Below are positions 61,401-64,000 of a stretch of 64,000 nucleotides of DNA, one piece after another (positions within the stretch are counted from its first letter, which is position 1; each line of letters starts with the position of its first letter). The stretch covers positions 1 to 64,000 of the forward strand of contig CADCBP010000016.1 of the NCBI GenBank assembly GCA_902799705.1. The letters run 5' to 3'. This DNA is from an uncultured Bacteroidales bacterium (GTDB lineage: Bacteria; Bacteroidota; Bacteroidia; Bacteroidales; Paludibacteraceae). Made by a program: the position numbers and the translations under genes. The notes below the pieces were generated by a model that did no database searches, was not told the DNA's origin, and worked only from the letters and a program-made list of their open reading frames with translations.

Positions 61401-61460
61401 TATCCCGCAGAACGCGAACGTACTTTCGGTGGGTCCCGCGTGCGGGAGGACCGAAGTTAC
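61378..61460. repeat. 83-bp dispersed repeat, copy 2
   Basis: Inverted relative to copy 1 at 450-532. The hairpin core has the same arms CCCGC/GCGGG and CGGT/ACCG with changes mainly in the loop. Confidence 0.8.
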
Positions 61461-61748
61461 ACCTTTCTCTCCCCCTTCAGGGGGCATGGGGGCCTTATTT
61501 TTGTTATTTTTGTAAGGGAAACGCCCGCATTTTTGTAAGCATTCAACGTGCTGCTATTAAGCAGCGAGTTGGGAGTGTAGGCTTTTACGAGCGCTGCAAG
61601 CTTGCTTGTGAGCGCTTGTAGCGGACGTAAATGCGCATTTTTGATTACACATAAGAAAGGGCGACCCCGAAAGGCTAAAGGTTATAGGCGAAAGGGCTTA
61701 TTTATTAAATCAAAAAATTTAGGGGGGGCTGGAGGGCTTCTCTTACAC

Positions 61749-61783
61749 GCGGCTCTGCCGCATAAACAGCAAGCTCTGCTTGC
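61749..61783. repeat. Two constant-loop (TCT) hairpins
   Basis: GCGGC-TCT-GCCGC (61749-61761) and GCAAGC-TCT-GCTTGC (61769-61783) are perfect hairpins with different arms and the same three-base loop, joined by ATAAACA, the spacer also found after the hairpins at 72-152. Confidence 0.75.
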
Positions 61784-61863
61784 GCTACACGTGTCAAAGG
61801 CGCTCTACACAGCGTCAGCGGCGTGTTTCATAACGTCCTTTTTTTCAACAAGTTGCAAAATAG

Positions 61864-61907
61864 ATATCGGAGGCATCTCAGAGGCATCTCGGAGGCAACT
61901 CGGAGGC
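61864..61907. repeat. 11-bp tandem array
   Basis: Four units: ATATCGGAGGC, ATCTCAGAGGC, ATCTCGGAGGC, AACTCGGAGGC. The first eight bases of the first unit equal those of the nqr leader array unit (ATATCGGA). Confidence 0.85.
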
Positions 61908-61948
61908 AACCCCTACTCAAACGTATCCTTTCCCCCCCTTAGCCCTTT

Positions 61949-61980
61949 CACTCTTTCATTCTTTCATTCTTTCATTCTTT
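61949..61980. repeat. Octamer array before the TPM gene terminator
   Basis: CACTCTTT, then CATTCTTT three times. The same units occur at the dxr start (58630-58653). Confidence 0.8.
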
Positions 61981-61994
61981 CCCCCTTTCACCTT

Positions 61995-62019
61995 AAAAAA
62001 GGAGCCCCGAAGGACTCCT
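61995..62019 (-). terminator. Terminator after the TPM-domain gene
   Basis: On the minus strand an 8-bp stem AGGAGTCC/GGGCTCCT closed by a TTCG tetraloop and followed by a T run, 6 bp after the stop codon. Confidence 0.92.
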
Positions 62020-62025
62020 ACTGAC

Positions 62026-62976
62026 TTACCATTTGCCTCCGGCACCGCCGCCGGAGGTAGAACCGCCGCCCCAGGAACCGGAAGAGGAACTGCTGCTTGA
62101 AGAATATCCGCCTCCTGAAGAGGAAGAAGAGGAAGAAGAATGTTCTAATTTCGGGATGATCTCACGGCGTGTGAAGACATGTCCGCAGTGCTTGCAGCGA
62201 TAGGTTATTTCTTTCTCCCCGCTATGCGAATAGGTGGCTTTGGTGATGGTCTTGAATTGGATAGCTCGTGCTTTGCGTTTGCCGCATTTCGGACATTTCT
62301 TAACCGCCGCGAACCAGCAGGCGATGATGATCAGCACTACGCCGAGTCCCATGATCCAAAGAACGATAATCTCGCCTGTACTCCACTCTATCTCATCATC
62401 TTCGTAGGCATACTGCCCGCGGTTGGTGAACGACCGGACGGCGAGCAGTTCTTCGGGCGCTTCGCCGTCGGTACATATCTCATAGACAGCGAGTGCTCCG
62501 AGGCACAGCCCTTCGTCATAGTCCCCGGCACGGAAGGCGGGAACCATCTCATCCTGTATGATGCGCGAGCAGACGGCGTCCGTGAGGACACCTTCTATGC
62601 CCGTACCCGTCATAATACGCACATCATGGCTTTCGAGCACGAAGAGGAAGAGCACGCCGGTGTTCTGTCCCTCGCGTCCTATGCCCCATCGTTGAAAAAG
62701 CTCGTAGGCAAAGTCGAAGGCATCGGAGGTCTCTTCGATAGCGGAGAGGGCTACGACGGCCATCTCGACATGCGTTTTCTCGTCGAGCATCGCCGCACAA
62801 CTATTGAGCCATTGGACGGTGGAGTCCGCAAGAAGCGAATCGGGGTCCGCGACATAATATTCCTGCCCCTGCTTCTTCGGGCTCGGCACCTCAGACGGCG
62901 TATAGACCGCCGCAGCAAGGGGAGTCAAGAGTAGAGAGATGAAAGCTAAGAGACAGCGTTTTTTAAATGATACCAT
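62026..62976 (-). CDS. TPM-domain membrane protein
   Basis: A 316-residue protein. A signal peptide (ending PLAAA) is followed by a TPM domain (about 35-165: VEMAVVALSAIEETSDAFDFAYELFQRWGIG, then GVLFLFVLESHDVRI), a membrane helix (about 207-228), a four-cysteine zinc-ribbon (CPKCGK, then CKHCGH) and a Ser/Gly-rich C-terminus ending GGGAGGKW. TPM proteins have been linked to photosystem repair in plants and to respiratory-complex stability elsewhere; the role here is unknown. ATG at 62976 overlaps the response regulator gene by 14 bp. Confidence 0.88.
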   Translation of the reverse strand: MVSFKKRCLLAFISLLLTPLAAAVYTPSEVPSPKKQGQEYYVADPDSLLADSTVQWLNSCAAMLDEKTHVEMAVVALSAIEETSDAFDFAYELFQRWGIGREGQNTGVLFLFVLESHDVRIMTGTGIEGVLTDAVCSRIIQDEMVPAFRAGDYDEGLCLGALAVYEICTDGEAPEELLAVRSFTNRGQYAYEDDEIEWSTGEIIVLWIMGLGVVLIIIACWFAAVKKCPKCGKRKARAIQFKTITKATYSHSGEKEITYRCKHCGHVFTRREIIPKLEHSSSSSSSSGGGYSSSSSSSSGSWGGGSTSGGGAGGKW

Positions 62977-63589
62977 GCTCGATTGCAAAACGGACCATCT
63001 CCACGGAGGAGTTCAGACCGAGTTTATTGAATATATTGGTCTTGTGGCTGTTGACCGCGCGGAGGGATATATGAAATTTCTCCGCTATCTCCTTGCCCAT
63101 GAGTCCGTCGCAGCAAGCCTTGATGATTTCTATCTCGCGTTTGGAGAGCGCAGCTATATTCTTGTTATTGAGTTTAGCATCGGTAATGTCGCGTATAAGG
63201 ATGGCGATATCCCGTCCGTAGAAGGGCACGCCGTTAGCGACGGAGTCGATGGCAAGGGGTATTTCGGATAGCGGAGAACTCTTGCTGACGAAGCCGTCCA
63301 TGCCTATCTTGAGGAGTTGCATAAGGGTAAACTCCCGATTGTCGATAGAGAGGACGATGATCTTGATATCCGGATACTCACTACGCAGCCGTTCTGCAAC
63401 ATCTACGCCGTTGGTGTCGGGCATGAGGATGTCGAGTAGCACAAGGTCGCACGGCGTGCCGGCTTCCAGCGCCTCGAAGAGTTGCGCCGCGGTTGGTACG
63501 CTGATAGTGATGGTATGAGGAGTGGACTGCAGCGTACCGGCGATGCCGACGCGTATCAGTTCATGGTCATCGAGTATAGCGATTTTCAT
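62963..63589 (-). CDS. NarL/FixJ-family response regulator
   Basis: A 208-residue two-component regulator. The receiver has Asp7/Asp8 and the phosphorylated Asp53 (LVLLDILMPD); the C-terminal LuxR-type helix-turn-helix is ALSKREIEIIKACCDGLMGKEIAEKFHISLRAVNSHKTNIFNKLG. The ATG at 63589 overlaps the histidine kinase by 23 bp, so the two are a cognate pair, and the TPM gene may be one of their targets or just share the transcript. Confidence 0.92.
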   Translation of the reverse strand: MKIAILDDHELIRVGIAGTLQSTPHTITISVPTAAQLFEALEAGTPCDLVLLDILMPDTNGVDVAERLRSEYPDIKIIVLSIDNREFTLMQLLKIGMDGFVSKSSPLSEIPLAIDSVANGVPFYGRDIAILIRDITDAKLNNKNIAALSKREIEIIKACCDGLMGKEIAEKFHISLRAVNSHKTNIFNKLGLNSSVEMVRFAIEHGII

Positions 63590-64000
63590 ATTTGTTGATT
63601 GGGTAATAAGCGTGTTGTAAATCAATGGTAAACGTAGTGCCCTCGCCTTCGACGGATTGGATATCCATCTTACAGTTGCAGAGGTTAAGCAGTTCGCGAC
63701 AGAGGACGAGTCCGTAGCCTGTACCGCTCTCGCCGTCGGTCCCGACGGACGACTCGAGCTGCTTTTGATCGGTGAGGATACGCCGGATCTGCATGCGTGT
63801 CATTCCTACGCCGTGGTCGCTCACATAGAAGGCAGCCGGTGCTATCGTTCCCACCTCAATGGTACTGCCTCGTGGCGAGAACTTGATAGCGTTGCTGAGC
63901 AGGTTGCGCAATACGGTACGGATCATCTCGCGGTCGGTTTCCACGAGCAGTCGCTCGGCATGCATATCGATGGTTATGTTTTTGAGCAGGGCCGCACTCT
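63567..64000 (-). CDS. Sensor histidine kinase, C-terminal part only
   Basis: The reading frame continues past the window edge; the last 144 or so residues are seen. They form the ATP-binding HATPase domain with N box TVLRNLLSNAIKFSP, G1 DHGVGM and G2 GTGYGLVLCREL. The phosphoacceptor histidine and sensor part are outside the window. It is translationally coupled to the response regulator. Confidence 0.9.
   Translation of the reverse strand, partial: SAALLKNITIDMHAERLLVETDREMIRTVLRNLLSNAIKFSPRGSTIEVGTIAPAAFYVSDHGVGMTRMQIRRILTDQKQLESSVGTDGESGTGYGLVLCRELLNLCNCKMDIQSVEGEGTTFTIDLQHAYYPINKYENRYTR

Larger units (their letters stand above)
61179..62025. other. Large non-coding spacer with repeats
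   Basis: About 850 bp without a credible gene. In order it holds the fumarase promoter, a foldback element (61246-61400), the second 83-bp repeat copy (61378-61460), a G/C palindrome (61468-61494), GCATTTTTG hairpins (about 61500-61660), two TCT-loop hairpins (61749-61783), an 11-bp array (61864-61907), an octamer array (61949-61980) and a terminator (61995-62019). Confidence 0.7.

Noticed and set aside
1-64000. tRNA, rRNA and transposase genes
   Set aside because: None was seen by eye on either strand; a covariance search could still find a degenerate one, but nothing supports listing any.

Overview
The window looks like a chromosomal segment of an uncultured gut-type Bacteroidales (Bacteroidota). 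The support is a six-gene nqr operon, GH97, PrsW, the Bacteroidota-restricted families DUF4837 and DUF4293, a long S1 protein, and at least 17 promoters of the Bacteroidota type (-33 TTTG or cTTG, then TAnnTTTGC, with a 20-nt spacer in all but one). No tRNA, rRNA, CRISPR array, phage or transposase gene was seen. The coding content is mostly housekeeping. The unusual material lies between genes and, in places, inside them.

Layout. 1-591: hairpin-rich non-coding DNA ahead of glyA. 592-3882: glyA, an AraC regulator and a DUF4837 lipoprotein. 3883-4080: a 28-unit heptamer array. 4061-11103 (minus): pnuC, an Ig-like lipoprotein, pheS, mtaB, an HPr-kinase-like P-loop protein and dnaA. 11428-13407 (minus): mlaD-like gene and a cell-wall amidase, ended by a clear terminator. 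13797-21699 (plus): nqrABCDEF followed directly by queF-queC-queD-queE (sodium pump, then preQ1 synthesis). nqrE carries a 59-bp tandem duplication that shifts its frame. 21726-28696: nadC, a secreted-protein cluster, rlmH, an M23/LysM peptidase and an EF-hand membrane protein. 28798-32808: GH97 glycosidase and rpsA. 33095-43500 (minus): argS, a glycosyltransferase, an MBL hydrolase, a Ser/Thr-rich lipoprotein, infB-nusA-rimP and prsW. 43909-51361 (plus): mfd, kdsB, deoD, an outer-membrane-type protein and yidC. 51379-61178: SGNH-like protein, LytTR regulator, rlmN, mscS, DUF4293, a hexapeptide acyltransferase, rseP, dxr, a degenerate M23 protein and class I fumarase. 61179-62025: a second hairpin-rich spacer. 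62026-64000 (minus): TPM-domain protein, response regulator and a histidine kinase cut by the window edge.

The main discovery candidate is a repeat phenomenon. At about 25 places there are short tandem arrays whose unit is 7 bp (sometimes 8) but whose unit sequence differs at every site. They sit at gene junctions, often supplying the stop codon and last residues of a gene. Several lie in frame inside conserved proteins (PnuC, MlaD, amidase, NqrC, Mfd twice, RlmN, fumarase, and a lipoprotein signal peptide). Three intergenic arrays instead keep an exact 11-bp period. A second family consists of perfect hairpins with a constant loop and different, self-complementary arms; it occurs in both large spacers, which also share an 83-bp inverted repeat. 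Period or fold is conserved while sequence is not, which suggests an active generating process rather than decay of one repeat. Heptanucleotide repeats of cyanobacteria and in-gene palindromes of Rickettsia are partial precedents.
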